Source: Microbacterium lushaniae (GTDB lineage Bacteria > Actinomycetota > Actinomycetes > Actinomycetales > Microbacteriaceae). Taken from it: DNA of 64,000 bases. The notes below the pieces were generated by a model. It saw only the letters and a program-made list of their open reading frames with translations. It made no database searches and was not told the DNA's origin. Location of the stretch: positions 1,860,001 to 1,924,000 of the forward strand of contig NZ_CP044232.1 of NCBI RefSeq assembly GCF_008727775.1, in the 5' to 3' direction. Made by a program: the position numbers and the translations under genes. Of this stretch, positions 19,096-27,666 are shown one piece after another. The first letter of the stretch is position 1. Each line of letters begins with the position of its first letter.

Positions 19096-20205
19096 ATGAC
19101 GAACGCGCGAGCGGCCGTACTGACGGGGCCTTCCCAGATCGAGATGACTGACTTCCCGATGCCGCACGCGGGAGCCGATGGCGCCGTCCTCCGTATCGAG
19201 GCGGCAGGGCTGTGCGGCAGCGATGTCGAGCAGTATCTCGGCGAGGATCCGCGTGTACGTTACGGAATCGTCCCCGGTCACGAGCCCCTCGGCATCATCG
19301 AGTCGATCGGCGCGCAGGCTGCGCAGCAATGGGGAGTGGCAGTCGGTGACCGCATCTGCGTCGAGGTCGTCGTCCCGTGCCGAGCCTGCGACAAGTGCGC
19401 GTCGGCAGAGTTCACCGAGTGCACGGACACGCTCGGCAGTTACGGGTATCGCCCATTCGAAGCCCCCACCCCCCTCACCGGCGGGTTCGCCGAATACATG
19501 TACGTCCACCCGAACTCGGTGGTCCACCCCATCAGCCGTGAGGTCCCCATCGAGGTGGCCGCGCTCTACAATCCGATCGCCGCAGGAATCCGCTGGGCGT
19601 GTCACCTCGGTGGCGCCGGCCAGGGCGACGTCGTCGTCGTGTTCGGTGCCGGGCAGCGGGGCATCGCCGCCGCGCTGGCCGCGAAGGACGCGGGAGCCGA
19701 GACCGTGATCGTCACGGGCCTGAGTCGCGATGCGCACAAGCTGAAGCTGGCGGAGCGGCTCGGTGCGGATGCCACGATCAACGCCGAGACGGAAGACGTC
19801 GTCGCACGTGTCCTCGAGATCACCGGGGGTCGCCTGGCCGACGTGGTGCTCGACGTGACTCCCGTCGCCCTCGACCCGATCCAAGATGCACTCGAGGTCG
19901 TGAGGATCGGCGGGACGATCGTGATCGCCGGCCTGAAGAACGGCCGGCCGGCACCCATCGTCACCGACCGCCTGATCACGAAGGCGATCACCATACGAGG
20001 CGCACGGGGCGTCGACGCGCTGGCGATCCGGGCCGCGATCGGGGTCATCGAGTCGGGGCGTCACCCCCTGGAACTCATGCACACGCACACCTTCTCCCTG
20101 CGGGAGCTGGACACCGCGCTGGCGGTGCTGGCGGGCGACGTGGCGGGCGAGGATGCCGTGCACGTGATCGTCGTCCCCGGAGAAGACGGCGCCGGTCAGA
20201 GATGA
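19096..20205 (+). CDS. Zinc-dependent alcohol dehydrogenase (MDR family)
   Basis: A 369-aa medium-chain dehydrogenase. CGSDVEQYLG carries the first zinc ligand, GHEPLGIIESIG the second, and a cluster of three cysteines in CRACDKCASAEFTEC matches most of the structural-zinc loop. The Rossmann motif VVVFGAGQRGIAAALAAKDAGA follows at residues ~175-196. AAAGGGG precedes the ATG at 19096; the frame is open upstream to 18991 but without a ribosome-binding site. It probably acts with the two SDRs on alcohol or aldehyde intermediates of the cluster's substrate. Confidence 0.87.
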   Translation: MTNARAAVLTGPSQIEMTDFPMPHAGADGAVLRIEAAGLCGSDVEQYLGEDPRVRYGIVPGHEPLGIIESIGAQAAQQWGVAVGDRICVEVVVPCRACDKCASAEFTECTDTLGSYGYRPFEAPTPLTGGFAEYMYVHPNSVVHPISREVPIEVAALYNPIAAGIRWACHLGGAGQGDVVVVFGAGQRGIAAALAAKDAGAETVIVTGLSRDAHKLKLAERLGADATINAETEDVVARVLEITGGRLADVVLDVTPVALDPIQDALEVVRIGGTIVIAGLKNGRPAPIVTDRLITKAITIRGARGVDALAIRAAIGVIESGRHPLELMHTHTFSLRELDTALAVLAGDVAGEDAVHVIVVPGEDGAGQR

Positions 20206-20215
20206 CCGGCGGGCG

Positions 20216-20230
20216 TTCCGCCCCGCGGAA
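20216..20230. promoter_or_regulatory. IclR-type operator upstream of the LLM monooxygenase
   Basis: TTCCG-CCCCG-CGGAA is a perfect-arm inverted repeat of the same type as the two at 29742 and 29781. It lies 90 nt upstream of the monooxygenase ATG and 10 nt after the alcohol dehydrogenase stop. Confidence 0.6.
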
Positions 20231-20275
20231 TGCCCGATAGGCCGCGGACTGCAGACACGGAATCGTGGATTCGAC

Positions 20276-20297
20276 ACTCGGCGCGGTGGCGCCGAGT
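20276..20297 (+). other. Hairpin just upstream of the monooxygenase ribosome-binding site
   Basis: ACTCGGCG and CGCCGAGT form a perfect 8-bp stem with a 6-nt loop, ending 7 nt before the AAGGAGG ribosome-binding site (20305-20311). There is no T tract. It may cap the 5' end of the transcript or separate it from the upstream gene. Confidence 0.5.
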
Positions 20298-20319
20298 ACC
20301 CAGCAAGGAGGCTAGGCCC

Positions 20320-21656
20320 ATGGTCGCACGACCGAATCGACAGATGACGCTGACCATCTTCATGACGGCTTTCGGCTACCACAACGATGCCTGGATGCAT
20401 CCGACCAGCCGCGCGGATGAGATCGGTCAGCTCAGCATCATCCGTGACATGGCTCAGGCGGCCGAGCGCGCGAAGTTGGATGCGATCTTCATCGCCGACA
20501 GTGTGAGCGCTCAGCCTCTGCAGCGGTCCAGCTACCGCGGTGTGTCCGTGTACGAGCCGGTCGTCACGCTGTCCGCTCTGACCGGGCACACCGACAAGAT
20601 CGGGCTCATCGGAACGCAGTCGACCACCTTCAACGAGCCCTATACCGTGGCCCGTCAGTTCGCCGCTCTCGACATGCTCAGCGGCGGCCGCGCGGGGTGG
20701 AACATCGTCACCTCGATCAATGGCAACGAGAACTACGGCCGTGACCTGCCCCCAAGGACTGGAGATACGAGCGCGCCACGGAGTTCGTGGACGTCGTCCA
20801 GAAGCTGTGGGACGCCTGGGACGCGGATGCGATCATCAACGACCGCACGCGCGGGCTGTGGGTCGATCCAGACCGGATCCGACGGATCGATCACGTCGGT
20901 GAGCATTTCCGCGTCGAGGGTCCCCTCGCGATCCCGCGTTCGCCACAGAACCAGCCGGTGCTGGTGCAGGCCGGCCAGTCCCCCGCGGGCATAGAGCTCG
21001 GCTCCTCCGTCGCCGACCTCATCTACACCGTGCAGCCGGACCGCGCCGACGCAGAGGCGTTCTACGCCAGCTACAAGCGAAAGGTCCAGGACAAGGGCCG
21101 TGACCCTGAGAAGGTGCGCATCCTGCCCGGCATCATGCCCATCACGGGACGTACGCAGAAAGAGGCGGAGGAACTCGCGAAGGAGCTCGAGAACTGCATC
21201 CACGAGACCAATGGGAGACGGATGCTCGAGCACTTCCTCGACATGGACCTCAGCGACCTCGAGCTCACCGACCGCATTCCGCAGGAGCGCTTCATCCCCG
21301 ACCCCAGCCGGATGGAGCGGTGGAACCTGTTCCGCCAGCTCGCAGAGGAGCGGACGGTCTGGGAGCTCATGCTGCATCTCTCACGCGCCGTCGGTCACCG
21401 GGTCATGGTCGCCACACCCGACAAGATCGCCGAAAGCATGATCGAGTGGTTCGAGTCACGTGCGTGCGACGGCTACAACTTCAACATGCCCAGCATCCCC
21501 CTGGGGATGAACGCGGTCTTCGACCTGCTGGTTCCGGAACTGCAGGAGCGGGGATACTTCCGGGATGACTACGTCGGCGACACGTTCCGCGAACGCTCGG
21601 GTCTCGCCATGACCCAGGAGGAGCTCGGGAAAGCACGAGCAACCCACCTCGTCTGA
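20320..21656 (+). pseudogene. LLM-class flavin monooxygenase (NtaA/SnaA/DszA type), frameshifted
   Basis: An FMNH2-dependent monooxygenase of the nitrilotriacetate/pristinamycin/sulfone monooxygenase type, ~445 aa when joined. The first part, from the ATG at 20320 (strong AAGGAGG), has MTLTIFMTAFGYHNDAWMHP, ADSVSAQPLQ and GWNIVTSINGNENYGRDLP. The frame is then lost at a run of five C (20749-20753), and the family sequence continues in another frame (KDWRYERATEFVDVVQKLWD) to the stop at 21656. One extra C would restore the full protein. Both halves are otherwise intact, so the break is recent or a sequencing error. A strong terminator follows, and an IclR-type operator lies upstream. Confidence 0.85.
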
Positions 21657-21664
21657 CCCACAGC

Positions 21665-21699
21665 AAAGTGGGGCCGCACTCAGGGCGGCCCCACTTTTT
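21665..21699. terminator. Rho-independent terminator between convergent genes
   Basis: AAAGTGGGGCCGC (21665-21677) pairs over 13 bp with GCGGCCCCACTTT (21685-21697), with a 7-nt loop and a T tract. Run of A on the other side makes it usable in both directions. Confidence 0.9.
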
Positions 21700-21730
21700 C
21701 ATGCCTCGCGTCGTCCGCGGTGCTGGTCGG

Positions 21731-22579
21731 TCAGGATTGCGGCACGTCCGGGCGCCCCACGGTATACGGGCTCATTCCGCCGCCGTCGACGGCGATCGCC
21801 TGCCCGGTGAGGTAGCCGGAGTCCTCGTGCGCGAGGAAAGCCACGACGTGGGCGATGTCTCCCGTCGTCCCCACTCGGCCGACCGCGATCCTCTCACCCC
21901 TCGCACGCATCGCGGCATGCCGGTCTTCCCCGCGCCGCCCCAGCATCGAACGGCTGGTGGCCACCAGGCCCGGACACACCGCGTTGACGGTGATACCCCA
22001 ACCGGCCACATCCATGGCGAGCGACCTCGTCAGCCCGAGCACACCCGCCTTGGAGGCGGAGTAGGCCGTGGATCGGCCCGCGGCCTCCAACGCGGCCATG
22101 GACGAGATGTTGACGATACGGCCGTAGCGACGCGGACGCATCAGCGCGACCGCCCCCCTCACCATGAGGAAGGACCCGGTGAGATTCACGCGCAACTGGG
22201 TCTCCCACGCATCGAGCGGGACGTCCAGGATGTCTGCCCGGTCCGCGCCCTGGGGTGCCGCCGCGTTGTTCACGAGGATGTCGAGCCGTCCGAATCGACG
22301 ATCGACCTCCTCGAGGGTGTTCGCGACCGATGCCTCGTCCCCGATGTCGCAGAGGAGCGACGCGGCGCTCCCGCCGGCGGCCGCGATCTCTGCCGCGAGC
22401 TCCCCGAGCGAATCCTCCGGGCGCTCCGCTGCGACATCCCCGTCATTGGGAATGCCCCCGGAGGATCGGTCCGTCACGACGACGGCGCGTCCCTCGGCGG
22501 CGAGGCGTCTCGCGATGGCCGCGCCCATTCCGTCCGGCTTGGCGCAACCGGTCACGAGGGCGACAGGAGCGGAACTCAT
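21731..22579 (-). CDS. Short-chain dehydrogenase/reductase
   Basis: A 282-aa classical SDR: cofactor motif VTGCAKPDGMGAAIARRLA, NNAA at the structural position, catalytic Ser in VNISSMAALEAAG and the YSASKAG tyrosine-lysine pair, and a PGLVATSR loop. The start is the ATG at 22579, which overlaps the stop of the upstream gene (ATGA). It is the last gene of the long minus-strand operon that begins with the ABC permeases at 29.5 kb. It probably acts on the same pathway as the importer and the UGSC-type protein; the substrate is unknown. Confidence 0.87.
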   Translation of the reverse strand: MSSAPVALVTGCAKPDGMGAAIARRLAAEGRAVVVTDRSSGGIPNDGDVAAERPEDSLGELAAEIAAAGGSAASLLCDIGDEASVANTLEEVDRRFGRLDILVNNAAAPQGADRADILDVPLDAWETQLRVNLTGSFLMVRGAVALMRPRRYGRIVNISSMAALEAAGRSTAYSASKAGVLGLTRSLAMDVAGWGITVNAVCPGLVATSRSMLGRRGEDRHAAMRARGERIAVGRVGTTGDIAHVVAFLAHEDSGYLTGQAIAVDGGGMSPYTVGRPDVPQS

Positions 22580-23619
22580 CGCAGCGCGAACGACTGGCCC
22601 GACCACGTGCCGAACACCCGGAGCACCATCGACATGGCCGCGTTGGATGAGCCCGCGACGATGATGGGGAGGCTCGACGGCGAGGCATCCCGGAACAGCG
22701 GATGATGATGATCGGGCGGGAATGGACCTTCCGGGAGGTGGCTCAGCCCTTTCCCGTTCCGGGAGAGGTCCGCCTCCGTGCGGCCCGTGTGCTCGACGAG
22801 CCAGGCGCGTACGTCCTGCTTGCTCATCCCGGCCGACGCGAACAGTCGCGCGTGCTCGGGGTTGAGGAGGATGCCCACCGAGGCGTAGCGGAACATCCAC
22901 GAACCCGACCGACGGATGGTATCCGCGAAGTCGCGCAAGACCTCCTCAGGGGAGCGGAAGCTGCGGTTGTCGACGAACTCGCACGTGCGCAGCAGCATCG
23001 CGCTGACTGCGCTCTCACCGGGGGCGAAGCCGTTGTCCACCGAGACGGGATCCCAGGGGCTCTCCTCCTCGTTCTCTGCAATGCAGAGAGACCACCGCCC
23101 GGGAAGCCCTTGGGTGGCTTGTTCCAGCTCGTGCGGGCGTATCCCGAGGCTGTTGCGCACGGTGAGGCCGATGGCACGTGGCACTGTGGCGTTGGGGCGG
23201 AAGCCGGGACCGAGGACTCCGCCGGTCGAGTTGAAGCCCATTTCCGCGGCCACTTCGCCGTTGACGACCACGAGGGGCGCCGGCCCACTCGTGGACTGCC
23301 ATCCGCCGCCGCGCGCCGCGCGCTCCGCGGAGAGGGCCTCCCATGCCGTGAGCACGACCGGAAGGTATTCCGGCCGGCATCCTGCCATGAGCGCGTGCAC
23401 GGCGACGTCGCGGACGGTCGCGCTGCTGCCCAGCGCTATGGCCCGCGCGATCACCTCGTCGGGATCGCGCGTGGTGTAACGGAGGAACTCCGCCACACCG
23501 GCCTCGGTAGCCGGCACCAGCGGCAGACCATCCGACCAGCCCTCCGCGTACATGTGCTCGATGACTGCGACGGTCGCGTCCGCGTCGAGGGTCGTCTCCG
23601 CGGAAGGGGAGTCAGTCAT
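22576..23619 (-). CDS. Unrecognised protein with GWSDGLP motif, operon partner of a UGSC-family protein
   Basis: A 347-aa soluble protein I cannot place in a named family. Near the N terminus, residues ~22-37 read MYAEGWSDGLPLVPAT, a motif I have seen in uncharacterised actinobacterial and proteobacterial proteins. Later segments include VNGEVAAEMGFNSTGGVLGP, a W-S-x-C-I-A-E-N-E-E-E-S-P-W run near residue 175, and PPDHHHPLF near residue 310, which could bind a metal. There is no signal peptide or membrane helix. GAAGGAAGG precedes the ATG. Its start lies 14 nt past the UGSC gene stop and its end overlaps the SDR gene, so the three are surely co-translated. Confidence 0.55.
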   Translation of the reverse strand: MTDSPSAETTLDADATVAVIEHMYAEGWSDGLPLVPATEAGVAEFLRYTTRDPDEVIARAIALGSSATVRDVAVHALMAGCRPEYLPVVLTAWEALSAERAARGGGWQSTSGPAPLVVVNGEVAAEMGFNSTGGVLGPGFRPNATVPRAIGLTVRNSLGIRPHELEQATQGLPGRWSLCIAENEEESPWDPVSVDNGFAPGESAVSAMLLRTCEFVDNRSFRSPEEVLRDFADTIRRSGSWMFRYASVGILLNPEHARLFASAGMSKQDVRAWLVEHTGRTEADLSRNGKGLSHLPEGPFPPDHHHPLFRDASPSSLPIIVAGSSNAAMSMVLRVFGTWSGQSFALR

Positions 23620-23632
23620 GGTGTTCCTTCCT

Positions 23633-24172
23633 TCATGCGCCGAGCAACCGCGCGCGGACGGCGTCCACGAGGGTGCCCGCGCGTTCGTGGACCTGAACCT
23701 GGTCCAGGTTCGCCACCGGATGCGGCGTCAGAATGAACGGGAAGTCGGCGCGGCCCTTCAGTCGCGCCATGGCGCTGGAGGTCACTTCGAAAGCCTCGGT
23801 GCAGATGACCGCAGTCGGAATTCCGAGCGCTTCCAGCGCGATGCCGTCAGCCACCGCCGACGCGCTGCAGGAGCCGCAGTCCCCTACTCCGATCACCACC
23901 ACGTCGCACGTGCCGGAGATCTCCGCGAGGAAGTCCTCCGGCAGCGGCAGGGCGAAGTCCTCCTTCCGGTACGGAATGAGGTCGGCCGTCCGGTCGGTCT
24001 CGGCCAGTGCACGGCCGATGTCCGCGAGGACCTCCGCCGCGTTGCGCTTGGTGTTCTCCAGCAGCCCTACCCGTAGACCGGCGAGCTCGCGCGGCCGCGG
24101 GGCGGGCTGCGGCGACTGCTCCGCGCTGTGCGTGGCGCGACTCGCGGTGGGGTTGATGATCCTCATTGCCAT
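23633..24172 (-). CDS. UGSC-family protein, Cys form (CGSC motif)
   Basis: A 179-aa protein of the UGSC (seleno)protein family, named for a Sec-Gly-Ser-Cys motif in a thioredoxin-like or Rossmann-like context. Here the motif is VIGVGDCGSCSASAVADGIA with C99 and C102, so the selenocysteine position is an ordinary cysteine. The preceding strand and loop (GLLENTKRNAAEVLADIG) and the later EALGIPTAVICTEAF match the family layout. The enzymatic role is unknown; a redox or thiol-transfer function is inferred from the CxxC. Starts at 24172 or 24166 are both possible after a GAGAGAG stretch. It lies between the ABC binding-protein gene and the GWSDGLP gene. Confidence 0.7.
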   Translation of the reverse strand: MAMRIINPTASRATHSAEQSPQPAPRPRELAGLRVGLLENTKRNAAEVLADIGRALAETDRTADLIPYRKEDFALPLPEDFLAEISGTCDVVVIGVGDCGSCSASAVADGIALEALGIPTAVICTEAFEVTSSAMARLKGRADFPFILTPHPVANLDQVQVHERAGTLVDAVRARLLGA

Positions 24173-24235
24173 GATCGCTCTCTCTCTCTGGCCGGGGGCG
24201 CGTGAATGCGCGCTCCCTTTCGCGCCGTGCGGCTC

Positions 24236-24267
24236 GACTGCGGAGACGCACGGGCGTCTCCGCAGTC
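24236..24267 (-). other. Intercistronic hairpin after the binding-protein gene
   Basis: GACTGCGGAGACGC pairs over 14 bp with GCGTCTCCGCAGTC around a 4-nt loop. On the minus strand it begins 7 nt after the stop of the substrate-binding protein gene, with no T tract beyond. It may stabilise the binding-protein mRNA or partly terminate before the UGSC gene. Confidence 0.65.
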
Positions 24268-24273
24268 AAGGCG

Positions 24274-25875
24274 TCAGCCGTTCCACTCCATGTCCGCCCA
24301 CGCCGGCGTGTTCGTCTGGCCGGTTCCTTCGGCCAGACCGGTCCAGCGCTCCGAGCTGACGGTGTAGTTCGCGCCGTTCGACCAGGTCAACGGCATCCAG
24401 TAGACGAGTTCTGCTGCACGCGCCTGAAGGGCCTTGAAGTGCTTCGCGCGCTCGTCACGGTCCATCGTGGCAAGGGCGCCGGCCGATGCCCCGTCGACCT
24501 CTGCGTCGCACAGCCCGGTGGGGTTGCTGAGCGGGATACGGTTCGGGTTGCACGCCATCCACCGTGTGAGGCCCAGGCTGGGGTCGGCGCCGACGGTGTT
24601 GCGCAGCAGCATCAGACCGAAGTCGCTCTGCTGGTAGACCGCCTCGAGGTAGACGGGTTCGGCGGTGCCCAGGAGGTTGACCTGGACGCCGATGTCCTCC
24701 AGGGAGGACTTGACCACCTCGGCGACCGCTGCCACATCCGTCAGTGCGGAGATGTAGCGGAGGTCGAGCGAGAAGCGCCACCCGTCGTCCTTCACCGGGT
24801 AACCGGCCTCGTCGAGTCCCTCGCCGATCGCCTCCAGGTCCCTCGCGAAGTCGGCGTCGAAGTCCACCTCGCGATTCTGTGCCCACTCGAGGCTGTCGGG
24901 GAAGATCGTGGTCGCGGGCTCGCCGAGACCGTTGAGTCCCAGCTCGGTGATCGCGTCCCGATCCAGCGCGGAGAAGATCAGCGACCGCACCTCGGGCGTT
25001 GCCAGCTCCGGAAGCTGGGTGTTGAACGAGACCGGGATGGTCTGGCGGAACACGCCCCGCTCGGTGAGGGTCAATGCGGGGTTCGTCTCCACCTGATCCT
25101 GCTGCGCCGGGTCGATGACCGCGGAGTCGAGCTCCCCCGCCAGCAGCGCCATGGTGCGCGCGTTGACGTCGGTCATCACGGGGTACACGGCACGGTCGAC
25201 CTGCGTCTCTCCGCGCCACCAGTTCGGGTTCTTGACGAGAATGACCGACTCGCCGGGCGTGAAGGATTCGAACATCATCGGCCCGGTACCGATCGGCGCC
25301 ATGTTGGCCGGGTTGGTGACGTAGTCGGTGCCCTCATAGACGTGCTTGGGGAGGATGGCCTGCTGGGAAAGCGCCTCCATGAACGGACCGTACTGACGGG
25401 ACAGAGTGAGTGCGACGGTGGTGTCATCAGGCGTCTCGATCGCGGTGACCACATCGGTGAGCGGTTTGCCGAACGTCTGAAGCGGCATGATCTCCTCGAA
25501 GTTGAACTTCACGTCCTCCGACGTGAATGGCTCGCCGTCATGCCACTGCACGTCCTCCTCGAGGTGGAGCGTGATGCTCAGCCCATCGGCGCTGACTTCC
25601 CACTCTTTCGCCAGACCCGGACTGATCTCGTACTGGTCGTTGGTCTCGACGAGGGTGCCGATGATGGCGAACCCGAAACGCAGTGGGATGGGGCCACCGG
25701 CGAACTGCGGGTTGAGGCCCGTCGGGTCCGCGCTGATGGCCTCGATGTACACGCGTTCGACGTCGTCGCCGCCGCCGTTGTCGGCCTCGGGGTTCTGCGC
25801 GGAACACGCACTCATCGCCAGCAGCATCGCGGCGGCGCCTGCGACGAGAGCTGTTCTCTTGGTCCTGTTGCTCAT
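24274..25875 (-). CDS. ABC transporter substrate-binding lipoprotein (peptide/nickel type, family 5)
   Basis: A 533-aa extracellular solute-binding protein. A lipoprotein signal peptide ends in the lipobox LLAMSAC with C24, which would be lipidated and anchor it to the membrane. The mature part follows the SBP_bac_5 layout: early EAISADPTGLNPQFAGG, then DVQWHDGEPFTSEDVKFNFE, GTGPMMFESFTPGESVILVK, and a C-terminal YWMPLTWSNGANY. It would deliver the cluster's substrate to the permeases encoded upstream in the same operon. The ligand could be a peptide, a glycoside or another small polar compound; sequence alone does not say. Confidence 0.9.
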   Translation of the reverse strand: MSNRTKRTALVAGAAAMLLAMSACSAQNPEADNGGGDDVERVYIEAISADPTGLNPQFAGGPIPLRFGFAIIGTLVETNDQYEISPGLAKEWEVSADGLSITLHLEEDVQWHDGEPFTSEDVKFNFEEIMPLQTFGKPLTDVVTAIETPDDTTVALTLSRQYGPFMEALSQQAILPKHVYEGTDYVTNPANMAPIGTGPMMFESFTPGESVILVKNPNWWRGETQVDRAVYPVMTDVNARTMALLAGELDSAVIDPAQQDQVETNPALTLTERGVFRQTIPVSFNTQLPELATPEVRSLIFSALDRDAITELGLNGLGEPATTIFPDSLEWAQNREVDFDADFARDLEAIGEGLDEAGYPVKDDGWRFSLDLRYISALTDVAAVAEVVKSSLEDIGVQVNLLGTAEPVYLEAVYQQSDFGLMLLRNTVGADPSLGLTRWMACNPNRIPLSNPTGLCDAEVDGASAGALATMDRDERAKHFKALQARAAELVYWMPLTWSNGANYTVSSERWTGLAEGTGQTNTPAWADMEWNG

Positions 25876-25933
25876 CGTTGAGCCTTTCTCTTGGTTTGGC
25901 TGGAACGGTTGCCCGGGAAGGAGGCCACGTGCG

Positions 25934-26731
25934 TCAGAGGATGGGGGATGCGGCGAGAAGCGTGCGGGTGTATGGATGGGACGGGTCGGCGAAGATCTGC
26001 TCCTTCGAGCCGTGTTCCACCACGCGCCCCAGTTTCATGACGTACACGTAGTCCGCGACCTTCTTCACGACGGGAAGATCGTGCGTGATGAAGAGGTACC
26101 CGACGTCGAGACGCTCCTTGAGCGACATCATCACGCGCAGAATCCCCGCCTTCACGGACGCGTCAAGGGCAGAGACCGCCTCGTCCGCGACGATGATCCG
26201 TGGATTCAGAACGACGGCGCGGGCGATCAGAACTCGTTGGCGCTGTCCGCCGCTCAGCTCGTGCGGGAAGCGATCCAGGAAGGCGTCTGGGGGACTCAGG
26301 CCCACCAGCTCAAGGGCTTCACTGACGGCGCCGGCCCGCGCCGACGAGCCGGCGGCGACATGGTGCAGACGGACGATCTCCTCCAGCGCACGCCGCACCG
26401 TCTTTCGCGGATTGAGTGAGCCGGCGGGGTCCTGCAGCACAGCCTGGACCGCTCGGCGGTACTCCCATCGCTGTGCGCGGTTCATGGCAGTCAGATCCAC
26501 GCCGCCCAACTCGATCGAGCCGGTGGTGACCGGCGTCAGCCCGAGGATCATCCGTGCCAGGGTGCTCTTCCCGCTGCCGCTTTCGCCGACGATCGCGACG
26601 AACTGCCCGGGGCGCGCCTCGAGGCTGGCGTCGATGACCGCGTGGGCAGCACCCATGCCCCGTCGTGATCGGAACGTCTTTGACGCACCCTTCACTTCCA
26701 GGAGGGGTTCTGGCTTCGACGATGCCGACAT
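25934..26731 (-). CDS. ABC transporter ATP-binding protein (OppF/DppF type)
   Basis: A 265-aa ATPase subunit. Walker A is GESGSGKSTLARMILG, the signature LSGGQRQRVLIARA, Walker B IIVADEAVSALDASVKA, and the switch histidine ITHDLPVV. It lacks the long C-terminal extension with CxxxxP that many OppF proteins have and ends soon after HPYTRTLLAASP. The start overlaps the stop of the other ATPase gene (ATGA at 26731). Confidence 0.93.
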   Translation of the reverse strand: MSASSKPEPLLEVKGASKTFRSRRGMGAAHAVIDASLEARPGQFVAIVGESGSGKSTLARMILGLTPVTTGSIELGGVDLTAMNRAQRWEYRRAVQAVLQDPAGSLNPRKTVRRALEEIVRLHHVAAGSSARAGAVSEALELVGLSPPDAFLDRFPHELSGGQRQRVLIARAVVLNPRIIVADEAVSALDASVKAGILRVMMSLKERLDVGYLFITHDLPVVKKVADYVYVMKLGRVVEHGSKEQIFADPSHPYTRTLLAASPIL

Positions 26732-27666
26732 CAGTCGTCCCTCCGGTCGTGCGCGATGCAGGTGTCATCCTGCGCGAGCCATTCCCGCAACGCGGGTGGC
26801 ATCGAATAGAGGTCGACGTCGTCGTCGGTGATACTGCGGACGCTGCGCAACAGCGCCTGGGTGTAGGGGTGACGCGGATCGGTCATGACCTCCCGTGTCG
26901 GGCCCGACTCGACCACGCGACCGCCGTACATCACGTACAGGTGATCTGTCATCCCGGAGACCACCGCGAGGTCGTGCGAGATCAGCACGAGGGAGTTCCC
27001 GAGTTCTTCAACGGTCTGCTCCAAGGTCTTCAGAACCACGGCCTGCACGGTGGCGTCGAGTGCCGTCGTCGGCTCGTCCGCAATGATCAGATGCGGCTTC
27101 TTGGCGATCGCGATCGCGATCAGCACCCGCTGTCGCATCCCGCCGCTGAGCTCGTGGGGAAACTGGTTCGCCACCCTGGTGCTCTCTTCGAAGCCGGCCA
27201 GCTCCAGGAAACGGTGAACCTCCCCCCTGACCGAGGCGCGCTGCACTCGTCCGCTGGCTCGGACCGATTCTGCGACCTGCACACCGATCTTCATCGTCGG
27301 GTTCAGGAACGTGAGCGGGTCCTGGAAGATCATGCCCACGTTCCGGGCGCGCATGTTCTGCCAATCACGAGCGGAGGCGCCGACGAGTTCCGTTCCGTCG
27401 AACTGGACCGAGCCCTCGACCCTCACCCGTGGTGAGGTCGGCAGAAGTCCGGCGATCGTCCGGCCCGTGACCGACTTCCCCGATCCCGACTCTCCGACGA
27501 TGCCCACGCGCTCCCCCCGGCGGACGGAGAGCGTCACACCCCGCAGAGCGCGCACGCTGCTGCGCTCACCCGTGGGAAGCTCCACAGCGAGTCCGCGGAC
27601 ACGAAGAAGGGGCTCCCGTTCAGCGTCGGCACTCGTCATCGTGGGCAGGGAATCCAGCTGGGTCAT
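26731..27666 (-). CDS. ABC transporter ATP-binding protein (OppD/DppD type)
   Basis: A 311-aa ATPase subunit: Walker A GESGSGKSVTGRTIAGLLP, Q-loop MIFQDPLTFLNPTM, signature LSGGMRQRVLIAIAIA, Walker B LIIADEPTTALDATVQA, switch ISHDLAVV. The C-terminal oligopeptide-ATPase extension is kept (HPYTQALLRSV... ending near a CIAHDRR). The start at 27666 overlaps the permease stop (ATGA); a second ATG at 27639 is possible. Confidence 0.93.
   Translation of the reverse strand: MTQLDSLPTMTSADAEREPLLRVRGLAVELPTGERSSVRALRGVTLSVRRGERVGIVGESGSGKSVTGRTIAGLLPTSPRVRVEGSVQFDGTELVGASARDWQNMRARNVGMIFQDPLTFLNPTMKIGVQVAESVRASGRVQRASVRGEVHRFLELAGFEESTRVANQFPHELSGGMRQRVLIAIAIAKKPHLIIADEPTTALDATVQAVVLKTLEQTVEELGNSLVLISHDLAVVSGMTDHLYVMYGGRVVESGPTREVMTDPRHPYTQALLRSVRSITDDDVDLYSMPPALREWLAQDDTCIAHDRRDD

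Noticed and set aside
20749..20753. Programmed ribosomal frameshift in the monooxygenase
   Set aside because: A C5 run alone is weak evidence; family members are made from a single frame, so mutation or sequencing error is more likely.
22576..24172. Selenocysteine (UGA) in the UGSC-type protein
   Set aside because: The motif position is read as an ordinary cysteine codon, and no in-frame UGA interrupts the gene.
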